Assembly (NCBI GenBank): GCA_028228555.1
Contig: JAOJBP010000006.1
Location: 22,573 to 86,572, forward strand
Direction: 5' to 3'
Origin: Candidatus Thioglobus sp.
GTDB lineage: Bacteria; Pseudomonadota; Gammaproteobacteria; PS1; Pseudothioglobaceae
DNA length: 64,000 bases
Both the position numbers and the translations under genes were made by a program. The first letter of the stretch is position 1. Each line of letters starts with the position of its first letter. This document shows, piece by piece, positions 18,511 to 27,477 of this stretch. Under the pieces are notes generated by a model. That model saw only the letters and a list, made by a program, of their open reading frames with translations. It ran no database searches and was not told the DNA's origin.

Positions 18511-18578
18511 ACACGCTGATTTGTCCCGATTGCTAGCGTTACTACCCAGAGTAGTTAAATTAAGCTAAAGCAGGTGTT
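18511..18578 (+). promoter_or_regulatory. SAM-II-type riboswitch upstream of metK
   Basis: The conserved SAM-II words occur in order: CGCTGATTT (18514-18522), CCCGATTGCTAGCG (18525-18538) and AGCTAAAGCAGG (18563-18574). Helix P1 pairs ACGCT (18513-18517) with AGCGT (18535-18539). Compared with the SAM-II sequence I remember from the crystal structure, the segment between P1 and the GCTAAA word contains an extra five-pair hairpin, ACTAC-CCAGA-GTAGT (18541-18555). The RNA would bind S-adenosylmethionine and lower expression of its synthase. I did not verify the pseudoknot pairing of the loop with the 3' segment. Confidence 0.85.
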
Positions 18579-18585
18579 TTTCTTC

Positions 18586-18619
18586 ATTAAAAAACCCTTC
18601 TTGATAAGGGTTTTTTAAT
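18586..18619 (+). terminator. Intrinsic terminator between the SAM-II element and metK
   Basis: A 14-pair hairpin with arms at 18586-18599 and 18606-18619 encloses the loop CTTGAT. Six T residues (18611-18616) lie within the 3' arm. It sits in the 5' leader, after the aptamer and before the ribosome site, so it is well placed to attenuate metK transcription when SAM is bound. Confidence 0.8.
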
Positions 18620-18637
18620 GTTCATATGGAGAACAAA

Positions 18638-19771
18638 ATGATATTTACTTCTGAATCTGTTTCGGCAGGACATCCCGATAAAGTTTGCGATCAAATTTCT
18701 GATGCTATTTTAGATGCAGCACTCACGCAAGACAAAAATTCACGCGTTGCTGTGGAAACTCTAGTCAAAGATAACCATGTTGTTTTAGCGGGTGAAATCA
18801 CCACAGGTGCTGACATTGATTACGAAAAAATCGTACGTGATACAATTATTGGTATTGGCTACGACAAAGAAGAGTATGGTTTTAATGGTCATACTTGTGA
18901 CCTTATCAATCTGTTAGGCGAACAATCTCAAGATATCGCCATGGGCGTTGATGAATCATCAGATCATGAGCAAGGTGCTGGTGATCAAGGCTTAATGTTT
19001 GGTTATGCTTGTAATGCGACTGACGTTTATATGCCGGCGCCAGTGTTATATGCACATCGCTTAGTTGCTAAACAAGCTGAGTTGATGAAAAATGGCCAAC
19101 TACCTTGGTTACGTCCCGATGCAAAATCACAAGTCTCTTGTATTTATAAAGATCATAAAATCGTTGGTATTGATGCGGTAGTTCTATCAACTCAACACGA
19201 TGCAGATATCTCTCTTGATGATTTACGTGAAGCAATTTTAGAAGAAGTTATTAAGCCAGTTCTTCCTAGTGAATGGCTAAGTAACTCAACCAAATTTCAT
19301 ATCAATCCAACGGGTAATTTTGTCATTGGTGGCCCTGTAGGAGATGCAGGTTTAACGGGTCGAAAGATTATTGTTGATACTTACGGCGGCATGGCTCGTC
19401 ATGGTGGTGGTGCTTTTTCTGGAAAAGATCCATCAAAAGTTGACCGCTCTGCTGCTTATGCAACCCGCTATGTTGCTAAAAACATTGTGGCAGCTGGATT
19501 AGCTGAACGTTGTGAAGTTCAGGTTTCTTACGCCATTGGTGTTGCTGAGCCCACTTCAATTAGTGTTGAAACTTTTGGTACAGGTAAAATTTCTAATGAT
19601 GCTATTGAAACACTCGTTCGAGAACACTTTGACTTACGCCCTAAAGGTCTAATCGCTATGCTTGACCTTAAGCGTCCTATTTACCAAAAGACAGCAAGTT
19701 ATGGTCATTTTGGTCGTACGGAAGATGATATTACCTGGGAAAAAACTGACCGGACTCACTTGTTGAAATAG
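18638..19771 (+). CDS. metK: S-adenosylmethionine synthase
   Basis: MetK makes SAM from methionine and ATP. I chose the ATG at 18638 because GGAGAA sits six bases before it and it gives the family start [15 protein letters not shown] (377 residues); the ATG at 18626 overlaps that ribosome site. Further signatures are [12 protein letters not shown] and [19 protein letters not shown]. It is controlled by the SAM-II-type leader and terminator upstream, and it is followed by ahcY with its own riboswitch. Confidence 0.97.
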   Translation: MIFTSESVSAGHPDKVCDQISDAILDAALTQDKNSRVAVETLVKDNHVVLAGEITTGADIDYEKIVRDTIIGIGYDKEEYGFNGHTCDLINLLGEQSQDIAMGVDESSDHEQGAGDQGLMFGYACNATDVYMPAPVLYAHRLVAKQAELMKNGQLPWLRPDAKSQVSCIYKDHKIVGIDAVVLSTQHDADISLDDLREAILEEVIKPVLPSEWLSNSTKFHINPTGNFVIGGPVGDAGLTGRKIIVDTYGGMARHGGGAFSGKDPSKVDRSAAYATRYVAKNIVAAGLAERCEVQVSYAIGVAEPTSISVETFGTGKISNDAIETLVREHFDLRPKGLIAMLDLKRPIYQKTASYGHFGRTEDDITWEKTDRTHLLK

Positions 19772-19792
19772 TTTTTAACACATAAGATTTGG

Positions 19793-19798
19793 TATAAT
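19793..19798 (+). promoter_or_regulatory. -10 element of ahcY promoter
   Basis: A perfect TATAAT lies about ten bases before the predicted first nucleotides of the SAH riboswitch and after the metK stop (19771). No strong -35 was found. Confidence 0.55.
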
Positions 19799-19807
19799 AA
19801 CCAAACT

Positions 19808-19875
19808 GCCAAGGAGCGTTGCGTTGAATTTTTTTTTCAATCAGGCTTGGTGATCTTCATAATCAAACGACGCTC
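19808..19875 (+). promoter_or_regulatory. SAH riboswitch upstream of ahcY
   Basis: The conserved core GGAGCGTTGC (19813-19822) is preceded by CCAAG (19809-19813), which pairs with CTTGG (19846-19850). An internal hairpin pairs TTGAA (19824-19828) with TTCAA (19836-19840). The 3' ACGCTC (19870-19875) is complementary to GAGCGT (19814-19819), forming the expected pseudoknot. This is the architecture of the S-adenosylhomocysteine riboswitch, which activates ahcY when SAH accumulates. The ribosome site AAAGGAGAA follows about 18 bases later, outside the aptamer. Confidence 0.92.
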
Positions 19876-19903
19876 ATTTTTTAAATTTCCTAAAGGAGAA
19901 AAA

Positions 19904-21274
19904 ATGAGCAACTCAACAATTAAAAACAACGACTTTAAAGTCGCCGATATGTCGTTAGCCGATTATGGACGTAAAGAAGTAGAAATGGCTGAAGCAGAAA
20001 TGCCTGCTTTAATGACATTACGCGATAAATATCGTGACGAACAACCACTAAAAGATGCTCGCATCTTAGGTTGTATTCATATGACTATTCAAACAGCAGT
20101 TCTTATGGAAACCTTGGTTGACCTGGGTGCACAAGTGCGCTGGTCAAGTTGCAATATCTTTTCAACTCAAGATCATGCAGCAGCAGCAATGGTTGCTGCG
20201 GATATTCCAACATTCGCCTGGAAGGGTGAAACTGAAGAAGAATTCCTATGGTGTATTGAGCAAACTATTTTAGAAAATGGTAAGCCTTGGAATGCAAACA
20301 TGGTACTTGATGATGGTGGTGATCTAACTCAGATGTTGCATGAAAAATACCCAGCTATGCTAAATGACATTCACGGTATTAGTGAAGAAACTACTACGGG
20401 CGTTCACCGTCTACTTGAGATGATGGAGCTAGGCACACTAAAGGTACCAGCTATTAATGTTAACGATTCTGTCACTAAAGCAAAAAATGACAACAAGTAC
20501 GGCTGTCGTCATTCACTTAATGATGCTATTAAGCGTGGTACTGACATGCTAATGTCTGGCAAAAAAGCATTGGTTATTGGTTATGGCGATGTGGGTAAAG
20601 GCTCTGCACAATCGTTACGTCAAGAAGGCATGATTGTTAAAATTTCTGAAATTGATCCAATCTGTGCCATGCAAGCTTGTATGGATGGCTTCGAGATCGT
20701 TTCACCTTATATCGATGGTATTAATACCGGAAAAACTGAGAATATCAATAAATTATTATTATCAACCACTGATCTTATTGTCACCACCACTGGCAACATG
20801 AATGTTTGTGATAGCGCTATGCTACAAACTATCAAAGAAGGTTCTGTAGTATGCAATATTGGCCATTTTGACAATGAAATCGATACTCAATTTATGCGTG
20901 ATAATTGGCGTTGGGACGAGGTAAAACCTCAGGTTCATCGTGTTTATCGTAGTGATGATAAAAATGATTACCTAATCTTATTATCTGAAGGTCGCTTGGT
21001 CAACTTAGGCAACGCTACAGGACACCCAAGTCGTATTATGGATGGCTCATTTGCTAACCAAGTATTGGCACAAATGCACTTATTTGACGCAAAATTTGCA
21101 ACTAGAGGTGGCGATATCTACGTAGAGGTTCTTCCTAAGAAACTTGATGAAGAAGTGGCCGCTGGCATGGTTGGTGGTTTTGGTGGTGTGTTAACAACAC
21201 TGACAGACGCACAAGCAAGTTATATTAAGGTTAATAAGGAAGGCCCATTCAAGCCAGAATCTTATAAATACTAG
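19904..21274 (+). CDS. ahcY: S-adenosylhomocysteine hydrolase
   Basis: AhcY splits SAH into adenosine and homocysteine, relieving inhibition of methyltransferases. I chose the ATG at 19904 because AAAGGAGAA precedes it directly; the frame is open further upstream only through the riboswitch. The protein is 456 residues. Motifs: [15 protein letters not shown], the NAD-binding [13 protein letters not shown] and the C-terminal [11 protein letters not shown] good terminator follows at 21299-21322. Confidence 0.98.
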   Translation: MSNSTIKNNDFKVADMSLADYGRKEVEMAEAEMPALMTLRDKYRDEQPLKDARILGCIHMTIQTAVLMETLVDLGAQVRWSSCNIFSTQDHAAAAMVAADIPTFAWKGETEEEFLWCIEQTILENGKPWNANMVLDDGGDLTQMLHEKYPAMLNDIHGISEETTTGVHRLLEMMELGTLKVPAINVNDSVTKAKNDNKYGCRHSLNDAIKRGTDMLMSGKKALVIGYGDVGKGSAQSLRQEGMIVKISEIDPICAMQACMDGFEIVSPYIDGINTGKTENINKLLLSTTDLIVTTTGNMNVCDSAMLQTIKEGSVVCNIGHFDNEIDTQFMRDNWRWDEVKPQVHRVYRSDDKNDYLILLSEGRLVNLGNATGHPSRIMDGSFANQVLAQMHLFDAKFATRGGDIYVEVLPKKLDEEVAAGMVGGFGGVLTTLTDAQASYIKVNKEGPFKPESYKY

Positions 21275-21298
21275 ATTCAACCTTTAGTAAAATAAAAG

Positions 21299-21322
21299 TG
21301 CGACCTTTAGGTCGCATTTTTT
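21299..21322 (+). terminator. Intrinsic terminator after ahcY
   Basis: The arms TGCGACC (21299-21305) and GGTCGCA (21310-21316) form a seven-pair hairpin with a four-base loop, followed by six T residues (21317-21322). Confidence 0.92.
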
Positions 21323-21370
21323 ATGCCATTTTGATTATTTGCCAAATTTATACATAAATAATAAAAAAAA

Positions 21371-21457
21371 CCTAAAAAAGACCATAAAATAGAGAAAATA
21401 TCTTAAAAAAGACTTATAAATAGCACTTTTTATCTCTTTTTAGGTGTTTTTTAAGAT
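21371..21457. repeat. AT-rich crossing inverted repeats in the ahcY to HIT-gene intergenic region
   Basis: Two direct-repeat-like arms, CCTAAAAAAGA (21371-21381) and ATCTTAAAAAA (21400-21410), are each complementary to downstream arms TCTTTTTAGG (21435-21444) and TTTTTTAAGAT (21447-21457). The order is A, B, A', B', so the two hairpins cross and could exclude each other or form a pseudoknot. The second pair is 11 perfect pairs. The remainder of this 220-base gap shows nothing else I can name. Confidence 0.5.
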
Positions 21458-21497
21458 AAATTATCAGTATTTTCATTTTTTCTTAAATAAATTAATC

Positions 21498-22481
21498 ATG
21501 ATAGATCCATTATTTACCAGCAACACTCAATTTGAACAAAATTTCTATCAGAGCTTAGACGCCATGCTCAAGCATAATGAACCTGGCGTATTTATTTTGG
21601 TATTGGCTAATGCTTTGGCTGATGAAAAACTATGGCGCCAACTCAAGCCAAAGTTATCTGAAAAGTTCGAACAGCTTAAAGCTAAAAAAATAGCAGGATC
21701 AGCTGATGATATTGCAGTTTTTGATCAGCTAAAAAAAATAGATTTTGCCGAGCTTGATATTATTAAATACAAGCAGATTGGTGGGTTTGAATTGCAATAC
21801 AACCCGCTTCGGGCTTTGCGTCCTCAGCGAATGTCAAATGCTAAAACCAAAGGTATAAGTGAAGGTTTTAATGAGAGTGGCTTTCACTTTAATAAAGATT
21901 TCTTACAAAAAGAGTTGTTTTTTAAAGGTCAGCTTTTCTCTAAAGACATCTCACTTTTTTATAATAAATTTCCCTTTGCAAAATACCATGGTCTTGTCGT
22001 TGTTGAGGCAGATAAAAATCATCCGCAACTTCTCACCCTGCAGCTTCATCAATTTGCTTGGATGATGGCAAGTGCTATTGGGCTTAATATTAAAGGTTTT
22101 ACTTTGGCATACAATTCTTATGGCGCCTATGCTTCGGTGAATCATTTTCACCTGCAATGTTTTATTCGAGAAAACCCACTACCCATTGAAAATGATGAAA
22201 AATATCCTTTGATCAGCCATTGGTTTAATTCAATGGGTGATGCTTGGGAGTTTATTGAAAGTTTGCATCGTGATGAACAACCTTATCATCTAATTTATCG
22301 AGATCAAGCTGTTTTATGTGTGGTTCGCCAGCGTCAGGATGATTATAAACATGAAAGCTGGACATCTGGCTATGCGTGGTATGAAGCATGTGGTGGCATT
22401 AACACAGCTACTTTAAATGACTATGATCACCTAACAGAAAATGAACTTAAAGCAGAATTACTTAAACTTAAAATAACCTAG
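21498..22481 (+). CDS. HIT-superfamily nucleotide phosphorylase/transferase-like protein
   Basis: This 327-residue protein begins MIDPLFTSN (ATG at 21498; the open frame upstream lies in the AT-rich leader). Residues about 155-220 hold two hallmark blocks of the HIT/GalT fold: YNKFPFAKYHGLVVVE, and ASVNHFHLQCF with the histidine pair H216-x-H218. That pattern resembles Ap4A phosphorylases and GDP-hexose phosphorylases such as VTC2, so it probably transfers or phosphorolyses a nucleotide. The substrate is unknown. It follows ahcY but is separated from it by a terminator, so functional linkage to adenosine metabolism is only a suggestion. Confidence 0.7.
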   Translation: MIDPLFTSNTQFEQNFYQSLDAMLKHNEPGVFILVLANALADEKLWRQLKPKLSEKFEQLKAKKIAGSADDIAVFDQLKKIDFAELDIIKYKQIGGFELQYNPLRALRPQRMSNAKTKGISEGFNESGFHFNKDFLQKELFFKGQLFSKDISLFYNKFPFAKYHGLVVVEADKNHPQLLTLQLHQFAWMMASAIGLNIKGFTLAYNSYGAYASVNHFHLQCFIRENPLPIENDEKYPLISHWFNSMGDAWEFIESLHRDEQPYHLIYRDQAVLCVVRQRQDDYKHESWTSGYAWYEACGGINTATLNDYDHLTENELKAELLKLKIT

Positions 22482-22601
22482 TTTAGTTTTTTAGTATTTC
22501 ACAATCCCTATCAAGGTTTATCTATTGATAAAAGCCCAATCTAATAGCGCTTGATGCGGTAAAATTTTTGTAATTTTTAGACTAATTTCAACCGACTTAT
22601 T

Positions 22602-23501
22602 ATGTCAATTTCAGATTTAGATGCAAGCGCATCGTTTCAAAATTTAATCTTAAAACTACAAACTTTTTGGGCCTCAAAAGGCTGTACATTATTACAACCT
22701 TTTGATATGGAGATGGGCGCAGGCACCTTCCATCCGGCTACTTTTTTAAGAGCTGTTGGTCCGGAACCTTGGAAAGCGGCTTATGTGCAACCTTCGCGCC
22801 GCCCTACTGATGGACGTTATGGTGAAAATCCAAATCGTCTTCAGCATTATTACCAATTTCAAGTTATTCTTAAACCGTCTCCTAAAGATATTCAAGATTT
22901 GTATTTAGAATCTTTAAGTGAGATTGGTATTGATTTAAGTAAGCATGATGTGCGTTTTGTTGAAGACAATTGGGAATCTCCAACATTGGGCGCTTGGGGT
23001 TTAGGCTGGGAGATTTGGCTGAACGGCATGGAAGTTTCTCAATTTACTTATTTTCAACAAGTCGGCGGTCTAGCTTGCAAGCCAGTATCTGGTGAGCTAA
23101 CTTATGGCTTGGAGCGTCTTGCTATGTATCTCCAGGGTGTTGACAGCGTATTTGATTTGGTTTGGACTGAGGGCGTTAGTTATGGTGATGTTTTCCATCA
23201 GAATGAAGTTGAGCAATCGACTTATAATTTTGAAATTGCTGATACCGATGTATTATTTAAGCAATTTGACGAAGCAGAATCAATGAACGAACTACTCATC
23301 GAAAAAGCTCTACCCTACCCAGCTTATGAGCAAGTGATGAAAGCCTCTCATTTATTTAACTTGCTTGATGCACGTCACGCTATTAGTGTGACAGACCGTG
23401 CAAGATTTATTCGCAGGGTGCGTGCTATGAGTCAAAAGGTAGCGCAAACTTACTTTGATTCACGAAAAGCTTTAGGCTTTCCAATGGTTCAAGACTCTTA
23501 A
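22602..23501 (+). CDS. glyQ: Glycyl-tRNA synthetase alpha subunit
   Basis: This 299-residue catalytic subunit activates glycine. The blocks [51 protein letters not shown] and [16 protein letters not shown] are diagnostic and length is typical (about 303). The beta subunit glyS lies 15 kb away on the other strand. yqaA starts six bases downstream. Confidence 0.98.
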   Translation: MSISDLDASASFQNLILKLQTFWASKGCTLLQPFDMEMGAGTFHPATFLRAVGPEPWKAAYVQPSRRPTDGRYGENPNRLQHYYQFQVILKPSPKDIQDLYLESLSEIGIDLSKHDVRFVEDNWESPTLGAWGLGWEIWLNGMEVSQFTYFQQVGGLACKPVSGELTYGLERLAMYLQGVDSVFDLVWTEGVSYGDVFHQNEVEQSTYNFEIADTDVLFKQFDEAESMNELLIEKALPYPAYEQVMKASHLFNLLDARHAISVTDRARFIRRVRAMSQKVAQTYFDSRKALGFPMVQDS

Positions 23502-23507
23502 ACCTTA

Positions 23508-24080
23508 ATGCAGATTTTTTCTAGAATTTACCAAAAAACTCTGGACTGGGCGCAAAGTAAGTTTGCCATTTATTGGCTATCGATTATTAGCTTTTTGGAA
23601 TCTTCAATTCTTCCTTATCCACCACCTGATGTTTTATTAGCGCCAATGGCACTAAGACGCCCTAACAAAGCTTATCAATTTGCTTTGATTACAACCCTAT
23701 TTTCAGTTTTGGGTGGTCTTGCTGGGTATTTGTTGGGCGATGTGTTGCTTGACTTTTTACTAACTGCTGAGCTAATCAAGCCAGATGCCATTACATCAGT
23801 TAAAGGATTTTTTGATCAATATGGTATTTGGGTTGTCGGTGTAGCGGCTTTTAGCCCCATTCCTTATAAATTGGCCACCATTACTGCTGGCAGTATGGCG
23901 ATGGCACTATTGCCTTTTATTTTGATTTCGTTACTCGCTAGAGGAGCGCGTTATTATTTAATAGCTGGCCTGGTTAAAGCTTACGGAAGTCAATGTGATC
24001 AGTGGTTACAAAAATACATTGATCGTTTAGGTTATGGTTTAATTGTTATTGTTATTTTTGGAGCTTGGTATGCTAGTTAA
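23508..24080 (+). CDS. yqaA: DedA/YqaA-family membrane protein
   Basis: This 190-residue SNARE-associated/VTT-domain membrane protein has about five hydrophobic segments. Family blocks include SFLESSILPYPPPDVLLAPMAL, GGLAGYLLGDVL and the amphipathic AFSPIPYKLATITAG. The DedA superfamily is linked to undecaprenyl-phosphate and lipid flipping; YqaA itself is not characterised. It overlaps the following nlpD-like gene by 11 bases, echoing the pcm-yqaA-nlpD order of many gammaproteobacteria. Confidence 0.88.
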   Translation: MQIFSRIYQKTLDWAQSKFAIYWLSIISFLESSILPYPPPDVLLAPMALRRPNKAYQFALITTLFSVLGGLAGYLLGDVLLDFLLTAELIKPDAITSVKGFFDQYGIWVVGVAAFSPIPYKLATITAGSMAMALLPFILISLLARGARYYLIAGLVKAYGSQCDQWLQKYIDRLGYGLIVIVIFGAWYAS

Positions 24081-24636
24081 ATGGTTAAGCGTTATTTTGT
24101 TAGTATCACTCAGTGGGTGTTATTCCTCAGCACCTAAGCAGACTGTTATTGTTGTTGAAAAATCTAGTCATTTAGAAAACATTAATCAACAAAACTCTCA
24201 AGTTGAACGCCCAACCAAGAAAACCAAAAGGGCGACAGATGAATACGCCTCAAAAACTCCACAAAATAAACCTCAACAGGCGAATAAAAAACAGCTTAAT
24301 AAATGGCAAATTCCAGTTAATGCTAGTGTGAGCAAAGCCTTTTCTAAAAATCATCAAGGCTTAACTTTTAACACGCAAGCAGAACAAGAGATTCACGCCA
24401 TTCGTGAGGGCAAGGTTATCTATATTGGTAATAAAATGAAAAGCCATGGCACTATGGTTGTTATTCGCCACCCATTAGGGTTTTATAGCACTTACACCCA
24501 AAGCCAATCTTTGAGAGTTGCTGTTGGCGATAAAATTAAGAAAAATCAAGTCATTGCCAGCACTAATGGTCATCCGTTTTATTTTGAAATGAAAAAATTC
24601 AAACAAACGATTAATCCACTCAAATACTTAAAATAA
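24070..24636 (+). CDS. NlpD-like lipoprotein with degenerate LytM (M23) domain
   Basis: The ATG at 24070 gives MLVKWLSVILLVSLSGCYSS, a signal peptide with lipobox LSGC, and 188 residues in all. A charged linker (about 30-75) leads to a LytM-type domain. The metal-binding motifs are lost: HQGLTF stands where HxGxD is expected and FYFEM where HxH is expected. Such degenerate domains activate cell-wall amidases (as NlpD activates AmiC) rather than cut peptidoglycan. No LysM repeat is visible, so it is much shorter than E. coli NlpD (379). Its position after yqaA supports the NlpD link. Confidence 0.75.
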   Translation: MLVKWLSVILLVSLSGCYSSAPKQTVIVVEKSSHLENINQQNSQVERPTKKTKRATDEYASKTPQNKPQQANKKQLNKWQIPVNASVSKAFSKNHQGLTFNTQAEQEIHAIREGKVIYIGNKMKSHGTMVVIRHPLGFYSTYTQSQSLRVAVGDKIKKNQVIASTNGHPFYFEMKKFKQTINPLKYLK

Positions 24637-24653
24637 ACGCTAAAATATTAATT

Positions 24654-25691
24654 ATGAATGATTACTTACAAAATATGTCGCCCAATCAAGTTATTGGTAT
24701 TTTACTTATTGTAGCGATGATTGCACATGTGGCTCTTGGCTTCATTTTAAAACAGGTCGGTAAGCACACAAGTAAAACCAAAAACCAGCTTGATGATCAT
24801 CTGGTTAAGTCAGTTTCTACTCCTTTAAAAACCTTAATTTGGTTTGGTTGGCTCTACTTTTCTATTGTGGCTTTCGAAGGGCAAATCGAGGTACTAACTT
24901 CAGTGATTGGATATATTAATATCACGCCAATCTTTATTGTTACCTGGGGTGTGGTTCGCATGATTTCTGGCATCGAGACTTACCTAGTTGAAGAAGATAA
25001 TAATGTCGATAACGACTCAGTGAGATTGTTTTCAAGATTGATCAAAATTTTAATTGTTACCGCTATTTTATTAGGCATTGCTCAATTTTTAGGTTTTTCA
25101 ATTTCAAGCTTACTAACATTTGGTGGTGTTGGTGGTATTGTGATGGGTTTTGCTGCCAAGGATATGCTAAGCAATATTTTTGGAGGACTTATGATTCAAA
25201 TGGATAAGCCTTTTTCTACAGGCGACTGGATTCGCTCCACGCAATTTGAAGGTACCGTTGAAAAAATTGGCTGGCGCATGACACGTATTCGCACTTTTAG
25301 CCTAAATCCAGTCTATATTCCTAACTCAATTTTTGCCTCAATCCCTATTGAAACTCCTTCGCGTATGACTAATCGTCGAATCAATGAAGTGGTTGGTATT
25401 CGCTATGATGATATCAAGCAAATGCCACTGATTGTTGCAGAAGTTGAAAGTATGCTTAAAGCGCATAAAAGCATTAGTCAAACTCAGTCTCTACGTGTGT
25501 TTTTTAATTATTTCAACGCTTCCTCTATTGATTTTAATATCTACGCCTTTACCAACACAACCAGTAAAGATGAATACCAAAAAATTAAGCAAGAAATCTT
25601 ACTGACTGTGGCAAGTATTATTGAATCTCATAATGCTGAGATCGCCTTCCCAACGCAAACATTGCATGTCCAGAATAGCTCTGCACCTTAG
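24654..25691 (+). CDS. Small-conductance mechanosensitive channel (MscS family)
   Basis: This 345-residue inner-membrane channel protein releases osmolytes on hypo-osmotic shock. It has four or five hydrophobic segments, of which the pore-lining one is SSLLTFGGVGGIVMGFAAKDMLSNIFGGLMI. This is followed by the beta domain (DKPFSTGDWI, VEKIGWRMTRIRTF, VYIPNSIF) and the alpha/beta C-terminal domain. It is 17 bases after the nlpD-like gene and 15 before miaB. Confidence 0.93.
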   Translation: MNDYLQNMSPNQVIGILLIVAMIAHVALGFILKQVGKHTSKTKNQLDDHLVKSVSTPLKTLIWFGWLYFSIVAFEGQIEVLTSVIGYINITPIFIVTWGVVRMISGIETYLVEEDNNVDNDSVRLFSRLIKILIVTAILLGIAQFLGFSISSLLTFGGVGGIVMGFAAKDMLSNIFGGLMIQMDKPFSTGDWIRSTQFEGTVEKIGWRMTRIRTFSLNPVYIPNSIFASIPIETPSRMTNRRINEVVGIRYDDIKQMPLIVAEVESMLKAHKSISQTQSLRVFFNYFNASSIDFNIYAFTNTTSKDEYQKIKQEILLTVASIIESHNAEIAFPTQTLHVQNSSAP

Positions 25692-25706
25692 TAGTAAAAT
25701 TTTATT

Positions 25707-27026
25707 ATGAACAAATTACACATTCGCACCTTCGGATGCCAAATGAATGAGTACGACTCAGACCAAATGGTTAACGTGCTGAAACACTCACACAATTTAG
25801 AATTAACCGATAAAGCAGAAGATGCAGATGTATTGCTACTTAATACTTGCTCTATCCGTGAAAAAGCTCAAGAAAAATTATTTCATCAATTAGGTCGCTG
25901 GAGAAAACTCAAAGTTAGTAATCCTAATTTAGTGATTGGTGTGGGTGGTTGTGTTGCTTCACAAGAAGGAGAGTTAATCCTTAAACGAGCGCCTTATGTT
26001 GATATTATCTTTGGCCCTCAGACTTTGCATCGCCTACCAACAATGCTTAATGAGGTATTGGGTGACAAAAAAACCAGTATCGACATCTCTTTTCCGGAAA
26101 TTGAAAAATTTGATCACCTACCCGAGCCTAAGTCAGATGGTGTTAGTGCATTTGTTTCTATCATGGAAGGTTGTAGTAAGTATTGTACCTTTTGCGTGGT
26201 TCCTTATACGCGCGGAGAAGAGGTTTCTCGTCCCTTTAATGACGTCATTAAGGAAGTAGAAATACTGTCCAAACAAGGTGTTCGTGAGGTTAATTTATTG
26301 GGTCAAAATGTTAATGCTTATCAGGGATTAATGGATGATGGAGAATTGGCTGATTTGGCATTTTTGATTAATATTGTCGCACAAATTGACGGCATTGATC
26401 GTATTCGTTACACCACTTCCCATCCAGTTGAGTTTTCAGATTCTCTTATTGAAGCTTACGCCGAAGTGCCTGAGCTGGTTTCACATCTACATCTACCTAT
26501 TCAAAGTGGTTCTGACAAAATTTTAGGATTGATGAAGCGTGGCCATATGGCTATTGAATACAAATCGAAAATTCGAAAATTACGAAAAATTCGGCCTGAT
26601 ATTTCCATTTCTAGCGATTTCATTATTGGCTTTCCAGGTGAAAATGATCAAGACTTTGAAGACACCATGACGCTCATCAACGATATTGGTTTTGACAAAT
26701 CTTTTAGCTTTATCTATTCTGCTAGACCTGGAACGCCTGCAGGTAGCTTCGTTGATGATGTTGATATGCAGGTAAAAAAAGATCGACTAGCACGCGTGCA
26801 AAAAACTATTGATGAGTCAACCGAAGTTATTTCTAAATCTATGGTTGGTAGTGTGCAAAAAATATTAGTAGAAAACAAGGCTAAAAAAAGTGATGGTATG
26901 TTCGGTCGCACCGAAAATATGCGAAATACACATTTTGCAGGCGATGAATCGCTTATTGGTCAAATTGTTAATGTTAAGATCACCGCTGCTCGCGGCAATT
27001 CTTTAGTAGGTAAGCTTGTTAGTTAG
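25707..27026 (+). CDS. miaB: tRNA-2-methylthio-N6-dimethylallyladenosine synthase
   Basis: This 439-residue radical-SAM methylthiotransferase adds the 2-methylthio group to i6A37 in tRNA. The N-terminal cluster domain has cysteines in [25 protein letters not shown] and GVGGCVA. The radical-SAM motif is [15 protein letters not shown] (CxxxCxxC), and a TRAM domain ends the protein. Its substrate is made by MiaA, encoded at 50755-51672. The usual downstream neighbour phoH is displaced by a minus-strand copper cluster. Confidence 0.98.
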   Translation: MNKLHIRTFGCQMNEYDSDQMVNVLKHSHNLELTDKAEDADVLLLNTCSIREKAQEKLFHQLGRWRKLKVSNPNLVIGVGGCVASQEGELILKRAPYVDIIFGPQTLHRLPTMLNEVLGDKKTSIDISFPEIEKFDHLPEPKSDGVSAFVSIMEGCSKYCTFCVVPYTRGEEVSRPFNDVIKEVEILSKQGVREVNLLGQNVNAYQGLMDDGELADLAFLINIVAQIDGIDRIRYTTSHPVEFSDSLIEAYAEVPELVSHLHLPIQSGSDKILGLMKRGHMAIEYKSKIRKLRKIRPDISISSDFIIGFPGENDQDFEDTMTLINDIGFDKSFSFIYSARPGTPAGSFVDDVDMQVKKDRLARVQKTIDESTEVISKSMVGSVQKILVENKAKKSDGMFGRTENMRNTHFAGDESLIGQIVNVKITAARGNSLVGKLVS

Positions 27027-27477
27027 CCTTGTGCGTCTCGAATGGGAATGAAATACGCCAAATAGTTTGCCCTTCTTGAATCCTAACATGCGCCAACCAA
27101 TGCATAGTATCAAGCATACATAGTGATAAAAAACCCTTTCCCGTATACTTTTCATCATCTATTTTATTGAGCAGGTAAGAAGGCAAATGATGATCAATCT
27201 CAATGCCTTCAAAACTAACCGATATTTCATCTGCATCCAAGCCGTGCGTTAATACACTTAGTGATAGAGCTTGAGTGGTAGGAATGCCTCGTGGTGTAAT
27301 ACTAAACTCAATGCTTTTATCATTATCTAAGCTTACCATGCAGATTGATTTTGATATTTGACACTTTGCCACTTGAATATCATGGGTAACAGAGCGTTCA
27401 CCAATCCATTGATATAGATAACCACCAACAATAAGCAAACTTGCCAAAACGGCCAGAAGGGTATTTTTATTCTTCAA
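27019..27477 (-). CDS. Membrane-anchored protein of unknown function in the copper-delivery operon
   Basis: This 152-residue protein has an N-terminal hydrophobic anchor (about residues 7-25, [19 protein letters not shown]) and a soluble part rich in beta strands with cysteines in [15 protein letters not shown] and LSLCMLD. I do not recognise a family with confidence; FixH-like proteins have a similar layout. It overlaps the SCO1 gene by 11 bases, so a role in copper delivery or oxidase assembly is inferred from context only. It converges with miaB. Confidence 0.7.
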   Translation of the reverse strand: MKNKNTLLAVLASLLIVGGYLYQWIGERSVTHDIQVAKCQISKSICMVSLDNDKSIEFSITPRGIPTTQALSLSVLTHGLDADEISVSFEGIEIDHHLPSYLLNKIDDEKYTGKGFLSLCMLDTMHWLAHVRIQEGQTIWRISFPFETHKAN

